From NCBI GenBank assembly GCA_010405405.1, contig MU004232.1:1321481-1385480 (forward strand): DNA of 64,000 bases, written 5' to 3'. Position numbers and translations under genes: made by a program. The notes under the pieces are model-generated. The model did not search any database and was not told the origin of the DNA. It saw only the letters and a program-made list of their open reading frames with translations. The stretch's first letter is position 1; every line of letters begins with the position of its first letter. This document shows positions 10,251 through 20,701 of the stretch, in pieces. The stretch comes from Microthyrium microscopicum. Its lineage: Eukaryota; Ascomycota; Dothideomycetes; Microthyriales; Microthyriaceae.

Positions 10251-12883
10251 TCACTTCCTCCGTCCCGGAAACCTCTCATTCATCTCCCTCTCCATCTTCA
10301 CCAGCCTCCCATACTTCTCCCGTTGCTCCTTCGTCCAGTCCTCTCTATCCCCCTTCTCCGCTTTCAAACCAAACGCGCCCAGCGTACTATTCAACTTACC
10401 CAACATCTCCGCATACTCGTCCTCCGCCTCACTCTGCACCGTAATCGCCCCTCCCGCACCCACCGTCCACACATCCCCTTCCTCCGTACTATCCCCATCC
10501 CAGCGACAAGCAGTCCTTATCACCACGCTGAAATCCCCTCCACCTCCAACATCCAGATATCCCAGCACGCCGGAGTATATCCCTCTTGGCCCATCTTCCA
10601 GCATAGAGAGGATCTCGCATGACCTTCGTTTCGGTGCACCGGTCATGGAACCTGGTGGCAGAGAAGATGCTAACACATCGATGCCTGTTTGACCACTGTC
10701 CTGTGGAAGTGCACCCTCGATGACGGAGACGAGTTGGTAGACGGTCGCATATTCTTCTATCTGCATTAACTTACTCACCCTAACATTGCCTGGCCCCGCG
10801 ACACCGTGTAAGTCATGGCGTATTAGATCTGTGATCATCAGATTTTCGGCGCGCTCTTTTGAGCTGTTTAAGATTGTTTCTGCGTCGGCGCGGGATATAC
10901 CTGGCCCTTTGCGGACGGTGCCTTTTATGGGGCGAAACTGGCATGTACTGGGCTTTGTGGTGGGGCGGGACCAGGAGAGGAAGCGTTCTGGTGAGGAGGA
11001 GGCGATTGTTATGGCGTCGTTGGGGGTGTGGATGCGGAGAAAGGCGGAGAATGGGGCAGAGTTTGTGTGGGAGAGGGATTTGAAGAGGGTCAGGCCGGAG
11101 GATAGGGGAGTGGTGTGGGTGGAGGGAGTGTGGATGGGGGTGGTGGATGTTAGGCAGAGTTCGTAGGATGAGCCAGTGCGGATGGCGGATTCACAGGCGA
11201 GGATTTTGGTGGTATATGATATCCAGTCAGGGGTTATTGTTTGTGGTAATGGGCTGGAGTGATTGGGTTTGTTCGTGATGCTGTTGGTGTTGGGCTTTTT
11301 GAAGCTATTCGATATACCATTCGTGTGGCCATTTGTATGGCCGTTCGTGAGGCTACTCGTCGGCTCATTCCTGAGACCATTCGTGTGGCCATTCGTCGAA
11401 CCGTTCGTGAAGTCATTGGAGTGAGGGGCACAGTCTAGATGATGGCGTAGCTGATGAATCGTGTGTTGAATCCATTCGTCATCCTCAGGTCGTATTGATT
11501 GCACATAGACTGTGTCGGTGAAGTGATCTATGACAACGCTGCGCTGTACGAGTACGAGGTTCACGTCCGGTCGAACAAATCGTCCTCTTGTGCTAGACTC
11601 CATGGTACAATCGGGATGAGTGTTGATAGTCCTGAGACCAGCTTCGTAAGATATAAATCCTGCCAATCCGCCCCAAAATGGTGATTCGGAGGCGCCTTGA
11701 TTGGAATGGATATGCGCCATGAATTCCTCCAGATAGGCAAATACATCAACGTTGTGTGCTGCCTGCCGAACAACATCTCGAGTTTTTCTACTAAATATGT
11801 TGACTTGTTGCGAGTGGACGGAGAACTGGATATGCAAAGCGTCTTGATCAACAATGCCTACTATACTGAACCTTCCTAGCTCTTCATTAAATAGTTTCCC
11901 GTCCGCTTGTTTACCAGATCTTAAAATGATGGCTTCATCATCAGACAGATTCAGTGCTTGATATAGTTCGATAGCAGTCAATTCTGGTAGCTGTAAAATT
12001 TGCCCTTGAACTGTCTTTGTACTTTTCAGAGCCTCAACGGCTTTGAGCTGATCTATATGTGATGCTGCAAGGCGAGAGCTCATATGCTGATACTCATCAA
12101 GCTTTCGTTGGTTCCATGACCTTGGAACGGGTTTTCGATTCACTCGTCGTGGGTTCTGGTTAAGCCATTGCATTGCTGACTTCCACCACGATGAGATAAT
12201 TCTATTTCCTACATCATCCGTGCAGATAGATTCCGGATGGTATTGGACGCCCCAGAAAGGCTTCTCCGTATGCCGAGCGGCCAGTAGGACAGGCCCATTT
12301 CTCGAGTCTTTGAAATCCCAAGCCAGAGGTCGAACTTGCGGGCACGACTGTCTTATGCTCCAAGGGTCCAGATCAGCAGCGCTACATGGATTATCCATCT
12401 TGATGTGTAACGAATGATAGTTGGTGACTGTGAACTTTGGAAAGCCTTGAAAGATGTCCATATTGGCTGGTTGTACCTCACTGACCACACCGTGTCTAGG
12501 CATATCCAGTCTCACCACCTTTGCTAATTAGTACGACGCTTCTATAAACAAGACCTTCGTACCTTTGCGCCAAAAGCCTGACACATATCTTGAAATCCAA
12601 GACATATTCCTAAAACTGGCAATATATCTTCGCCTTGAAGCCGCCATAAGTACCGTATTGAGCCAACATCTTCTGCACAGTTTGGATCACCCGGTCCAGG
12701 TCCAGCTACTACCGCATCGAAATATCCGAGATATTGGTGAAATTCATCTTCGCGGCTTGTATATTCGTCATGACTGATGACTTCGACGTCGATATCCAAA
12801 GAAGTTTTGAGAAGGGCGATGATGTTGTTGGCAAAAGAGTCGTATGCGTCGATATACAATATTCTTTTTCTTATAATGTCCAT
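10251..12883 (-). CDS. ABZ1: Bifunctional para-aminobenzoate (aminodeoxychorismate) synthase, PabA-PabB fusion
   Basis: Converts chorismate and glutamine to aminodeoxychorismate for folate synthesis; cytosolic. Exons 12883-12563 and 12518-10251 give 862 residues. The N-terminal class I glutamine amidotransferase domain (about 1-240) has AGPGPGDP, the nucleophile Cys in GICLGFQ, and HPES for the His-Glu pair. The C-terminal chorismate-binding domain (about 290-850) ends with the signatures RPIKGTVRKG, ENLMITDLIRHDL and GAPKRRSCEIL. KG in the PIKGT segment is typical of PabB/anthranilate-type enzymes; the fusion order and the absence of a TrpC part favour ABZ1 over TRP3. A low-complexity insert of TNGHTNG units interrupts the C-terminal domain. 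It is divergent from MTQ1 with 442 bp between starts. Confidence 0.95.
11315..11413 (-). repeat. In-frame TNG/TNGH repeat inside ABZ1
   Basis: About 100 bp of imperfect 12-bp-like units on the coding strand, built around ACGAATGGCC-type words. It encodes repeated Thr-Asn-Gly and Thr-Asn-Gly-His and is flanked by a wider Asn/Ser/Thr-rich linker. It sits between the PabB N-terminal part and the core chorismate-binding domain, so it is probably a surface loop prone to length variation. Confidence 0.7.
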
Positions 12884-13325
12884 AATCTTGCGCCATGGAA
12901 ATAGTTGTAAAATAAATTTAAAGGAAGAAGAAGGGAGAAGTTTTGGACGCGGTTAGGATCGGAGATTTTGTGACTCGAGTCTAGACTCTGGACCCTGACT
13001 TGATCTGGTACAAATCTTGGTACCGCAACATCAAACGTTGTTTTCTCTCATGTCACATTTTATATACAACTACAGAAGGTCAATCATCCATGTTCTTATT
13101 TTGAATACCTCGGAGCACTCGGCCCTACCCAATCTGATCGGCGACTTGTAGTCAGTGATGGCAGGAAGGGTGGGAGAGACAAGAAAAGGGGTCATTTGAG
13201 CATCTGCGTGGCGGAAACCTCCTACTTTCTATTCTACCTACTTCATCTATTTCACTCTTTCATGACAGTTCAATGCCTTCCGTTACCTGTATATACGAAC
13301 GAGCGGCCATTGTCTGATAATTGAG
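12884..13325. promoter_or_regulatory. Divergent promoter region of ABZ1 and MTQ1
   Basis: 442 bp between two opposite start codons. It has a purine tract at about 12923-12942 on the + strand (a C/T tract for ABZ1) and an A/T-rich AATAAATTTAAAGG at about 12911. No operator can be assigned. Confidence 0.45.
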
Positions 13326-14681
13326 ATGAGGTTGGGAAGAACGCTAGGCAGTTTGCGTCGCGCCATCTTCAGCCAGAGTTTGCCGTCTACGCCAAGTGCT
13401 CATTCCAGCGCGCGTTTTGCTCTCTTCAATCATCATTTAGCAAGAGCTAGGAATACAGGAAGCAGAGTTCGATGTATTCACACTATCCCCAAGCCGCGCA
13501 ATCGTCTCCAAGAGTTGGAAAGCGACCTACTCACGCAGGCTGGCAGTGCCGAGACAGCGAAACTGGAACTGAAATGGCTCAGAGAGCATGCAGAAGAAGA
13601 ACACAGAAATCAACCACCTGGTCCGGAAAGAGACCAGTGTGTAGCTGATTGCTTAAAGCAGCTCTGCGAGGAACGAGCGAAAGGAACCCCTATCCAGCTC
13701 CTCATTGGCAACACATACTTTGGGGACTTGCTTCTGCATTGTGCGCCGGACGTCTTGATACCTAGACAAGATACCGCTACCCAAATGGAATGGTTTTTTA
13801 GAAGACTGAATATCGACGAGACATCATTTCCATCAAATCCGCGCGTTTTGGATCTTTGTTGCGGCTCAGGGTGCATGTCATTGCTTTTCGCCCATAAGTT
13901 CGGTCAAGTTGCAGGCAACAAGCGATCAGCCAGTTTGACAGGCGTTGACATTTCGGCCAAGGCATTAGAGCTGGCAGAAAGGAATCGACAACACCTTCTT
14001 TCTCAAAATAGCAGCAGGAGCACCATGGAAACACTGAAAAGCCTCAAGTATATTAAAGCCAACATACTCGACAAGGAGCACTATTCGGATGCTGGCAACC
14101 CAGAACTATCCACAGCTCCTCTCATCTATGATGTCTTGCAAGACCAGACTTTTGATATAGTTTTATCGAATCCTCCATACATCGACCCTCGAACTGAGCT
14201 AGATCCTCAGGTGAGGAATTTTGAGCCAAGCCTGGCACTTTTTCCGCCCAAGTCGTTGAACTCCAACATCCATGCTGGAGATACGTTTTATCCGAGGCTG
14301 CTTGAGGTCGCAAAAGCTGTCAAGGCAAAGTTTCTCTTTATGGAGGTGGGCAATATGGAACAAGCAGAAAGAGTAGCAGACCTAGCATCCAGACAGTCAT
14401 ATTGGACAGGTCGTGGGTCGTGTGGTGTACAAATATGGAGAGATGTTCTGCCCACTGGTTCAAGTGTAGACCTTAGGGAGGTATGCAGGCCGTTGAAGCT
14501 TGATCATAACGACGAAGACGTAGATTTTGCCGATCTAGTGCCTGTTTTTGGTGCCGGAGAAGCCCGCACTGTGGTATGTTGGACTCGAGAGGCATGTTCA
14601 TGGCTGGACATTTTCGAGCTAGGGATTACTTTATCAGGTATCCAGATAATAGGACATAAAGAGAAGCGTCGCTGCTCCTGA
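13326..14681 (+). CDS. MTQ1: Mitochondrial release-factor glutamine methyltransferase (HemK/PrmC/Mtq1 family)
   Basis: SAM-dependent enzyme that methylates the Gln of the GGQ motif of mitochondrial peptide release factor. A single exon encodes 451 residues. The first 50 residues are rich in Arg, Ser and Leu without acids and look like a mitochondrial presequence. An N-terminal helical region follows, with GTPIQLLIGN matching the family's P-[LI]-x-Y-[IL]-x-G segment, then IPRQDT. SAM motif I is VLDLCCGSGCMSL at about residues 173-185, and the substrate-binding signature SNPPYID is at about 280-286. The protein is longer than bacterial PrmC (about 280) because of the presequence and inserts; the last 60 residues lack family features. 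Confidence 0.92.
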   Translation: MRLGRTLGSLRRAIFSQSLPSTPSAHSSARFALFNHHLARARNTGSRVRCIHTIPKPRNRLQELESDLLTQAGSAETAKLELKWLREHAEEEHRNQPPGPERDQCVADCLKQLCEERAKGTPIQLLIGNTYFGDLLLHCAPDVLIPRQDTATQMEWFFRRLNIDETSFPSNPRVLDLCCGSGCMSLLFAHKFGQVAGNKRSASLTGVDISAKALELAERNRQHLLSQNSSRSTMETLKSLKYIKANILDKEHYSDAGNPELSTAPLIYDVLQDQTFDIVLSNPPYIDPRTELDPQVRNFEPSLALFPPKSLNSNIHAGDTFYPRLLEVAKAVKAKFLFMEVGNMEQAERVADLASRQSYWTGRGSCGVQIWRDVLPTGSSVDLREVCRPLKLDHNDEDVDFADLVPVFGAGEARTVVCWTREACSWLDIFELGITLSGIQIIGHKEKRRCS

Positions 14682-14812
14682 GAGAGCCAAAACAAAGACT
14701 AAAACCGATGTTCAGTTATAAGCTCTTATTCAATATACTACAGTAGGATTCATCTTTGTCATTCCAATACCACATTCCCGAATTATGCAGCGTCAGACTA
14801 TCTAGACCAGTC

Positions 14813-15463
14813 TCACCACCAGAACCGCCACAGGAAGAAGAAGAATATGATCGATCCGAGCGCTGCAAACGGGCCGTATTGCTTTAGGAGTAGTTCCCAA
14901 TTGATCCGTACCGCGGCCTTCTTGTACTTGCGACTATCTTCCCGCAGCCTGCTGCTCATATCACCCATTCGCTCCAGACTGTCTCCTCGATATAGCAGAT
15001 CTTCGATATTCTTCGTCATCACCTTGGTCACATCCTTAAGCTCGTCATGAATCTTGTCCAAATTCTGGCTCGCCCTCGCATCTTGATACGACTTTTTCGT
15101 CTTCTGGATGAATGTGTCAAACTCGACAAACGCATACGGTCGACATATAGCGCTGTTGTATTGTTGTGCTGGGTATGTGTTTATGAATTCTTGAGAGAGG
15201 TCGGAAAGGTATGTAAAGGCGAGTTTGCGTGGGTAGGATTGGTCGCAGATGCAGAGGAAGACGATGGAGTCTTGGATGGTGTAGTGGATGTTGTATTGGC
15301 CGCTTTCGATGCTGGCTTGGGGTTCGGAGTTGCGGTTTATGCGCTTGGTGAGTTGACGGACTTTGTTTTTGATGTCTGCTAGTTCGGATTCGGATTGTTC
15401 GTCGTCGACAGAGGCTGCGAGGATTAGACCGTCCAGGCGGATGAGTTGTGTTGAGCGGATCAT
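14813..15463 (-). CDS. SEC22: R-SNARE Sec22
   Basis: Vesicle SNARE for ER-Golgi traffic in both directions; a tail-anchored membrane protein. It has 216 residues, the normal length, in one exon. The start MIRSTQLIRLDGLILAAS is the conserved beginning of the longin domain (about 1-120). The SNARE motif at about 127-187 has the zero-layer Arg as R159 in LLYRGDSLERMG. A hydrophobic C-terminal anchor (FAALGSIIFFFFLWRFWW) ends the protein. The frame stays open for about 150 codons upstream of this Met but starts without an ATG and matches nothing in Sec22, so I exclude it. It is divergent from the Asx-homology gene. Confidence 0.96.
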   Translation of the reverse strand: MIRSTQLIRLDGLILAASVDDEQSESELADIKNKVRQLTKRINRNSEPQASIESGQYNIHYTIQDSIVFLCICDQSYPRKLAFTYLSDLSQEFINTYPAQQYNSAICRPYAFVEFDTFIQKTKKSYQDARASQNLDKIHDELKDVTKVMTKNIEDLLYRGDSLERMGDMSSRLREDSRKYKKAAVRINWELLLKQYGPFAALGSIIFFFFLWRFWW

Positions 15464-16046
15464 GTTTGCTGTAGGAGAGAAGGTCTGTTTGGCGCAGAAG
15501 AGTGGTTGGGACGATGATGGGTTGGTTTCAGGGTTTAGCTTAGCACACGTTGGCTTTGCAAACAAGGAATTGGGGCAGTGATGGGAAGTGGAATAGAAGA
15601 GATGTTTGGATAGTTGTCCGCAAGTTTGAAGCCAGATGTCCAAATTAAGCGCAGGTGAATCGCAAACAATAAACGCGATAAGCGCTGTATATATTTCGTA
15701 CTCTGACTTCCAGATCTGATCCTTCAATTGCAACACTTTTTCCCTAGCACGCCAAGCGATCACAGCTTTTGAATAGGAACCCCAAAGAGCCTGGAGGGGG
15801 TCAGTTTTGAGTTTAACATTGTATGCGATGCTGCAATGCTCACATGCGACAACGTATTGTCGAGCTCGCGACAATACAGTTGAGCCTTGTGAGCTTTCAC
15901 AATAAGCTTTCAATAGCAATCAACTTTCATTGTCTCACCAAACATAAAACATCTACTCCTGGCCCATAACATATTTTGGTTAACTTCATCTCGACACTAA
16001 CGAAATTTCTGCCAACCTCCTTGAAAAACACTTTACGGTCATCACC
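15464..16046. promoter_or_regulatory. Divergent promoter region of SEC22 and the Asx-homology gene
   Basis: 583 bp between opposite start codons. The SEC22-proximal two thirds is an open frame on the minus strand without an ATG and probably forms the SEC22 leader. The remaining part, from 15920, is plain non-coding DNA. Confidence 0.4.
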
Positions 16047-17687
16047 ATGTCTTCCGAGAAGGCAACACCAGTTCCCGAGAAGCGCTCAACTCGCAATAAG
16101 CGCAAAATCGACTATGCAGAATTGGATTCCCCAAAATCACCAGACTCACCACCTAAAAAGCCCAAAAAGGAGGCGACCACTCCATCCAAAAAGCCACGAG
16201 CCAGACCCAAAAAGGAGCCGAGCAGAAATGCCAAACCTAAAAGTCGCAAGAAGGCAGCCTCTGTCGAAACTGTCGCGCCACCACATGAGACCACTGTCTC
16301 CACTCCAGCTGCCCTAGCGGAACCTTCAGAGGCGGCAGATGTACCAGCCCCAGCGGAGACTTCAGAGGAGACGGATGCACCAGCACTACCACAGTCTACA
16401 GACGAAACAACTACACCAGCACCACCAGAGTCTTCAAAAAAGTCAGATGTGCCTAAACTACCAAAGGTCTCAGAAGGGACAGCTGCGCTAGCATCGGCAG
16501 AATCTCCAATCCAGACAGAGGAAGAGCCTGTGGCAGCAAAGACACCAGCCAAAAAGCGCGCTCCAGCCAAGAAACCCACCTCATCCAAAAAGCCAACTCC
16601 CGCAAAAAGACCTGCCCGTTACACTAAGAAATGGGATCCCAAGCTCGTAGTCACCGATCCCAAATCCATACTCACCAAAGGCACCCTCCAGACCCTGCTA
16701 ATAAAAGACGAGGCCTGGAATCTCCTCACCCCGGCGCAACAGCGCGAGCTGCTCACCTTCATGCCGCCTGCAGCAACTGACTCCTTACGTGAGAGTGAGC
16801 AGGCGCTAGTGGACAGCACGCCGGATGATCAACCACTGCCCAACATCGTACGCGATCGGCTTCGGAACAGCTCGGCGTTCAAGTCTGATTTGCGCCAGTT
16901 TCAGGTTGATTTGGCTGCGGGCAAGTTGGAGCCTGAGTGGGTGGAGATGGCCACCGCGGCGAGCATAAGAAGAGCGAATGGCGATTTCGATGAGTGGAAG
17001 GTCAAAGAACGCGAGGATAATTGGGGCATGAATGTCGATGAAGACGGTGAGGAGGAAGAGGAGCTGGAGAATGGCCATGGCGAAGAGATTGAAGCTGAAA
17101 AACCTGAAATTGAAGAGCCGGAGAACGACGAAGCGAAGGGTTTTGGGTTGGAGCCTGACGGCAAGCAAGTGGAGACATCCAAGCAAGCTGATATGTCTGA
17201 GCACATTGATTTCTCTGAGCACATGAGTGAAACTGAGCTCATGGAGGCATTTGAGCAGTCCGACACGTCTGAGCAAGTTGATGTTTCAGAGAACTTTGAA
17301 GAGTTCGAGCAGATTGAAGCACCCGAACACGTCGAGAATTCTGAGCACATTGAAGCTTCTGCGCATATCGAAACATCACATATTGAGGCATCGCACGTCG
17401 AGATATCCAAGCAAATTCAAACTTCTGAGCATATCGAAGCGCCGGATCAGGCCAACACATCTGAGAGAGCTAATCGATCCGAGAGCGACGTTATCAGCAC
17501 TGCCAACGTCGACGAGTCTGACACAGCTGTTGACGTTGTCGAAGTTGATAAGATCGAGACAGCCAAGAAAGTCGACGGCAGTCATCAGCATGAGGAGATG
17601 CATGGTCTCGCAGAACCCAAGCTCAAGCAGAACGACGAAAGCCTTGGTGAGACTGACTTGGATGACGAAGTGAGCCTTCTCGAATAG
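16047..17687 (+). CDS. Asx-homology (ASXH/DEUBAD-like) nuclear protein with C-terminal acidic repeat
   Basis: A 546-residue single-exon protein. Residues 1-190 are Lys/Pro/Ala-rich and disordered, with histone-H1-like KKP and AT-hook-like RARPKKEP words. Residues about 192-325 carry the recognisable domain: WDPKLVVTDPKSILTKGTLQ, LLTPAQQRELLTFMP, then FKSDLRQFQVDLAAGKLEPEW. This is the pattern of the Asx homology domain, which in animals (ASXL) activates the deubiquitinase BAP1 through its DEUBAD fold. The remainder is acidic and contains about 20 degenerate copies of a SEHIEAS-like 7- to 10-residue unit (17160-17470). It is likely a chromatin or deubiquitinase cofactor; the partner is unknown. 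The start has a CACCATGT context. Confidence 0.8.
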   Translation: MSSEKATPVPEKRSTRNKRKIDYAELDSPKSPDSPPKKPKKEATTPSKKPRARPKKEPSRNAKPKSRKKAASVETVAPPHETTVSTPAALAEPSEAADVPAPAETSEETDAPALPQSTDETTTPAPPESSKKSDVPKLPKVSEGTAALASAESPIQTEEEPVAAKTPAKKRAPAKKPTSSKKPTPAKRPARYTKKWDPKLVVTDPKSILTKGTLQTLLIKDEAWNLLTPAQQRELLTFMPPAATDSLRESEQALVDSTPDDQPLPNIVRDRLRNSSAFKSDLRQFQVDLAAGKLEPEWVEMATAASIRRANGDFDEWKVKEREDNWGMNVDEDGEEEEELENGHGEEIEAEKPEIEEPENDEAKGFGLEPDGKQVETSKQADMSEHIDFSEHMSETELMEAFEQSDTSEQVDVSENFEEFEQIEAPEHVENSEHIEASAHIETSHIEASHVEISKQIQTSEHIEAPDQANTSERANRSESDVISTANVDESDTAVDVVEVDKIETAKKVDGSHQHEEMHGLAEPKLKQNDESLGETDLDDEVSLLE

Positions 17688-18419
17688 CGCTATCGTTCTC
17701 ATGGCTCTATACGACACGGGTCATCAGTATGAGGTGCGAAGGTGCCCATCGCTACTAATGGGAGTTTGCATTTCTTCTTGCCGCTGTTGTATAGCGTTCT
17801 ATTTCACCCCTGAGGCTCATGTCCCCTAACTCGATTGCATAATGGCCACCGAGGCCACTGATCAAGTACTGGTAGACTCGAAGTAACAGACATGTCAGGT
17901 TACGGGTTTTTGAGTAGTTACTCTCCATTGACTGTATAGATTATTTCGTATGATACCCAATTGCGCAGGCTAGGCGTTAATGCATACTCTTTGCCACAAG
18001 CGGTCCCTTTTCTTTGTTCTGTGATTTAAAAATGAAGAAATAGTAACGCGACCACGCTGCAATGTGCGCCTGCGAGGAAGCCGACGAAATATTGGCACTA
18101 ATCCCCTTGTGTGAGTTGCTGGCCGCCGGTGACGCTTTGATACCGACGGCGTTTTTCCCATCGAATGCGCTGCGGATTGCTAACGTTCTATTCGGAGACT
18201 CTTTGGTGTCTGTCAAGTAATAGAGTACATCACGAGATTCTGGCAGATCGAAGCAATGAAACAGCAGAGAAACCAATTCTTGATGAAGAAAGTAGTAGTT
18301 TATAAGATCAAAACGCTTTCCCGGTTACTGCACCTACGAAAGGATATGCCATGACCCGACCTGGAGCACTGCATTTTGAAAGGAACCCAGAACCCGAGCT
18401 TGTTCCTTGTGACATATTA
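17688..18419. other. Convergent 3' region between the Asx-homology gene and IWS1
   Basis: No supported gene. An open frame of about 100 codons exists on the minus strand at 17977-18276, but it has no recognisable motif and lies between two gene ends, so I do not call it. Confidence 0.4.
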
Positions 18420-19703
18420 TCACTTGCGGCTTTTACCTGCCTGTACTTTCTTCAGGCGTCTCACATACGCATCACCAGCAGCTCCAGCCTGTTTGGTCGC
18501 TCTACCCTGGGCTACGTTATTTGTGGGAGTGATAGAGAAAACGCCGGCACCCTCAACACGAGTACGATTAGGAAGTTGGACACCATCCGCACCCCTATTG
18601 TCAAGTTAGCTTTGACCATCGTACTTTGGGTAGATAGAACATACATCTCGTTAGCCGTGGTGGCTCGGGCTCTTCTATAGTCGTTCGCAGGCTTGAGTAG
18701 AGATGTCCACCTGGTAACAAGTCTCTCAGCTTGATTTTTGATGGCTGTTTCAGTTTTGATGCTCTTGGTGTAAAATAGCACAACTTTTCCGATTCCACTC
18801 GCAATTAGCGCTTCTTTTGTTATAGGGAGCTTGGCGAGAGTGGAGAAGAGTTCCTTTTGGATGTCGTACGCTGGCAAGCTGCCGTCATTAAGCGGCTCCA
18901 AGAAGAACCGGACTGATTCTAAGATGTTGATATCAGGATCCACAATCGGGCCTCGAACATTGCTACGGTTGAGCAACGACACAACCTCTGGAAGCATAGC
19001 CAACTTGTGGCTAGCTGGGAGACCTTTTGCACGAGCATCCGTATCTGCCTCTGCAGCTTTGGCCATACGGCTCCGCATATCTTCGAGCTCCTGATCGTAC
19101 ATCTGGTCCAAATCAATGCCATCCTTCTTGCGTCCACGACGCTGATTCGTGCCTCGCAACGCTGCATCCAACTTCATATCTAGAGCACGCTTCCGACCTG
19201 TACCAGATTAGCATCATCCAGAGCAGCCACCTGGAACAAAACTCACGCTCATCTGGCGTCAAACTCTCCTCATCCAACTTTGGCTTTCGAACACGCTCCA
19301 CACCACCACCTTCCTTGCTCCCGCTACCTGCGCCCTTACGTACACGCTTGCCATCAATCTCCTCGCCGCCGCTAAATGGCTCAGAGCCATCACGACGTTT
19401 GCGCGAACGCTTTGGCTTTTCGCGTCGTCCTTCCTTCTTCTTCTTGCGGGCCTCCTCTTCTTCACCTTCGGTGCGCTTGCGCTTGTGAACTCCGACTTGT
19501 TTTAAGGTGGACTCGTCGATGGCAATAGGTTGACGCTCTGGAAGGGTCGCGTTGGCATCGAATTCGTCGAACTGAGCCTCGTCGATATCGGAAAGCTCAG
19601 AGTCGAGATCAGAGGCAACGGATGCGGCATCATCATCGTCATTCTCGATGGCAGGGCTTATGGGCTCGGCGTTGGAAAGTGGTGTTGCTGCGTCGTCGGA
19701 CAT
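18420..19703 (-). CDS. IWS1: Transcription elongation factor IWS1/Spn1
   Basis: Nuclear factor that binds Spt6 and travels with RNA polymerase II. Exons 19703-19247, 19197-18645 and 18594-18420 give 394 residues. The N-terminal 160 residues are acidic (DDDDAAS, DSELSDIDEAQFDEFD) and then strongly basic (RKKKKEGRREKPKRSRKRR). The TFIIS N-terminal (LW) domain follows at about 215-330: LPEVVSLLNRSNV, ILESVRFFLEPL, LPAYDIQKELFSTLAKLPI, SGIGKVVLFYTKS, ERLVTRWTSLL. The last exon begins inside a Met codon and supplies GADGVQLPNRTRVEG and a basic tail, as in other IWS1 proteins. It is divergent from TOM5. Confidence 0.94.
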
Positions 19704-20126
19704 TGTGGGAGTGTGGAATGCTCAGGTGTTCAGGAACGGAGGGTGAGGGTTTGTTGGAGAAGCTTAGAGAGATTTGGCTGCTTGGCTTTTAGTTGCAGAC
19801 GTAATGCGTGCCAGTTACTTGTCAGTTCCGAGTATTGAAGGCTTGAGAGATGCCAAAAAGGTAAGTAGCGAGGATGAGAGAGAAAGTGTGGCAGAAGGTG
19901 ACTGATTGAAGGGAGTTATATCAGCAAGCGCGCGCTACTAACTCTTAAGCGCCTTCCCTGTACAAAAAGTTCAACAGTATCGTCACCATAGCTCCCATAC
20001 TCGCCTTGTATGTACAGTTCCATTAGTTGAAGTTTCCACAGCGTTTTGAAGCTTTCCTGTTCCATATTTTACTCCAAGCATTCGTCGGAAGCGTTACCGT
20101 TCAAACTCCCAAACCGATCATCCATC
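19704..20126. promoter_or_regulatory. Divergent promoter region of IWS1 and TOM5
   Basis: 423 bp between opposite starts. It includes a GCGCGC word near 19929 and TTATATCAG at about 19917. No defined factor site can be named. Confidence 0.4.
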
Positions 20127-20437
20127 ATGTACGGAGGACCTCGTACGTCTCCATCGCAAACTATTTCTCTATTGAATTGGCAGTCGGCTAACAAATCATA
20201 AAGCTGAGCAGTCTCCAGCCGAGATTAAGGCACGCGTTCATTCTTTTAGTCCTCTTCAACCCAAATAATAACCACGTCACCAGGCTCAAGAACTCGAGGC
20301 TTCCACCACGATCCAATTCACACTCACAACTTGCGTTCTGCTGTACCTTTGTATGTCTACGGTCGATTGAGAGGTGGGCAGGGACTGACTGAACAATAGC
20401 ACCCTTTGCCGTTGACTATGTACAAAAGCTCTTCTAG
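20127..20437 (+). CDS. TOM5: Mitochondrial import receptor subunit Tom5
   Basis: Small tail-anchored subunit of the outer-membrane TOM complex that passes preproteins from receptors to the Tom40 pore. Exons 20127-20142, 20204-20235, 20284-20350 and 20400-20437 encode only 50 residues across three introns. The protein opens MYGGPPEQSPAEIKA, has a charged ELEAS segment, then one hydrophobic span (TTIQFTLTTCVLLYL), and ends SPFAVDYVQKLF, a close match to fungal Tom5 tails. All joins preserve frame, and introns end in AAG, CAG and TAG. Each exon is too short to be noticed alone, so this gene is easily missed. It lies between IWS1 (divergent) and NUP57 (convergent, 264 bp away). Confidence 0.9.
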
Positions 20438-20701
20438 TCGATACCTTCACGCATCCTGCGCTTTACATTTCATATGACACTGGGAACTTGAGCATCGGGA
20501 CAGCTCAGGATGTACAATATACGGGAGCGGTGGGCATCCTCATCACTCTATGCATAAGGGCGCTGTACAACATAGACGCGGATAGACATTTCGTCTTGTA
20601 TAGATAATTAAAATTGCATTATCTCGTTGATACGCTTCAAACATTTTTATCCCAACACCGGGCTATGCAACAACAGACATTCAAACCAAACCGATCTAGT
20701 T

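Noticed and set aside
15464-15919. N-terminal extension of Sec22
   Set aside because: It has no ATG at its beginning, and conserved Sec22 sequence starts exactly at the Met at 15463.
17977-18276. A 99-codon minus-strand frame between two convergent genes
   Set aside because: No motif, and the location fits 3' UTR sequence.
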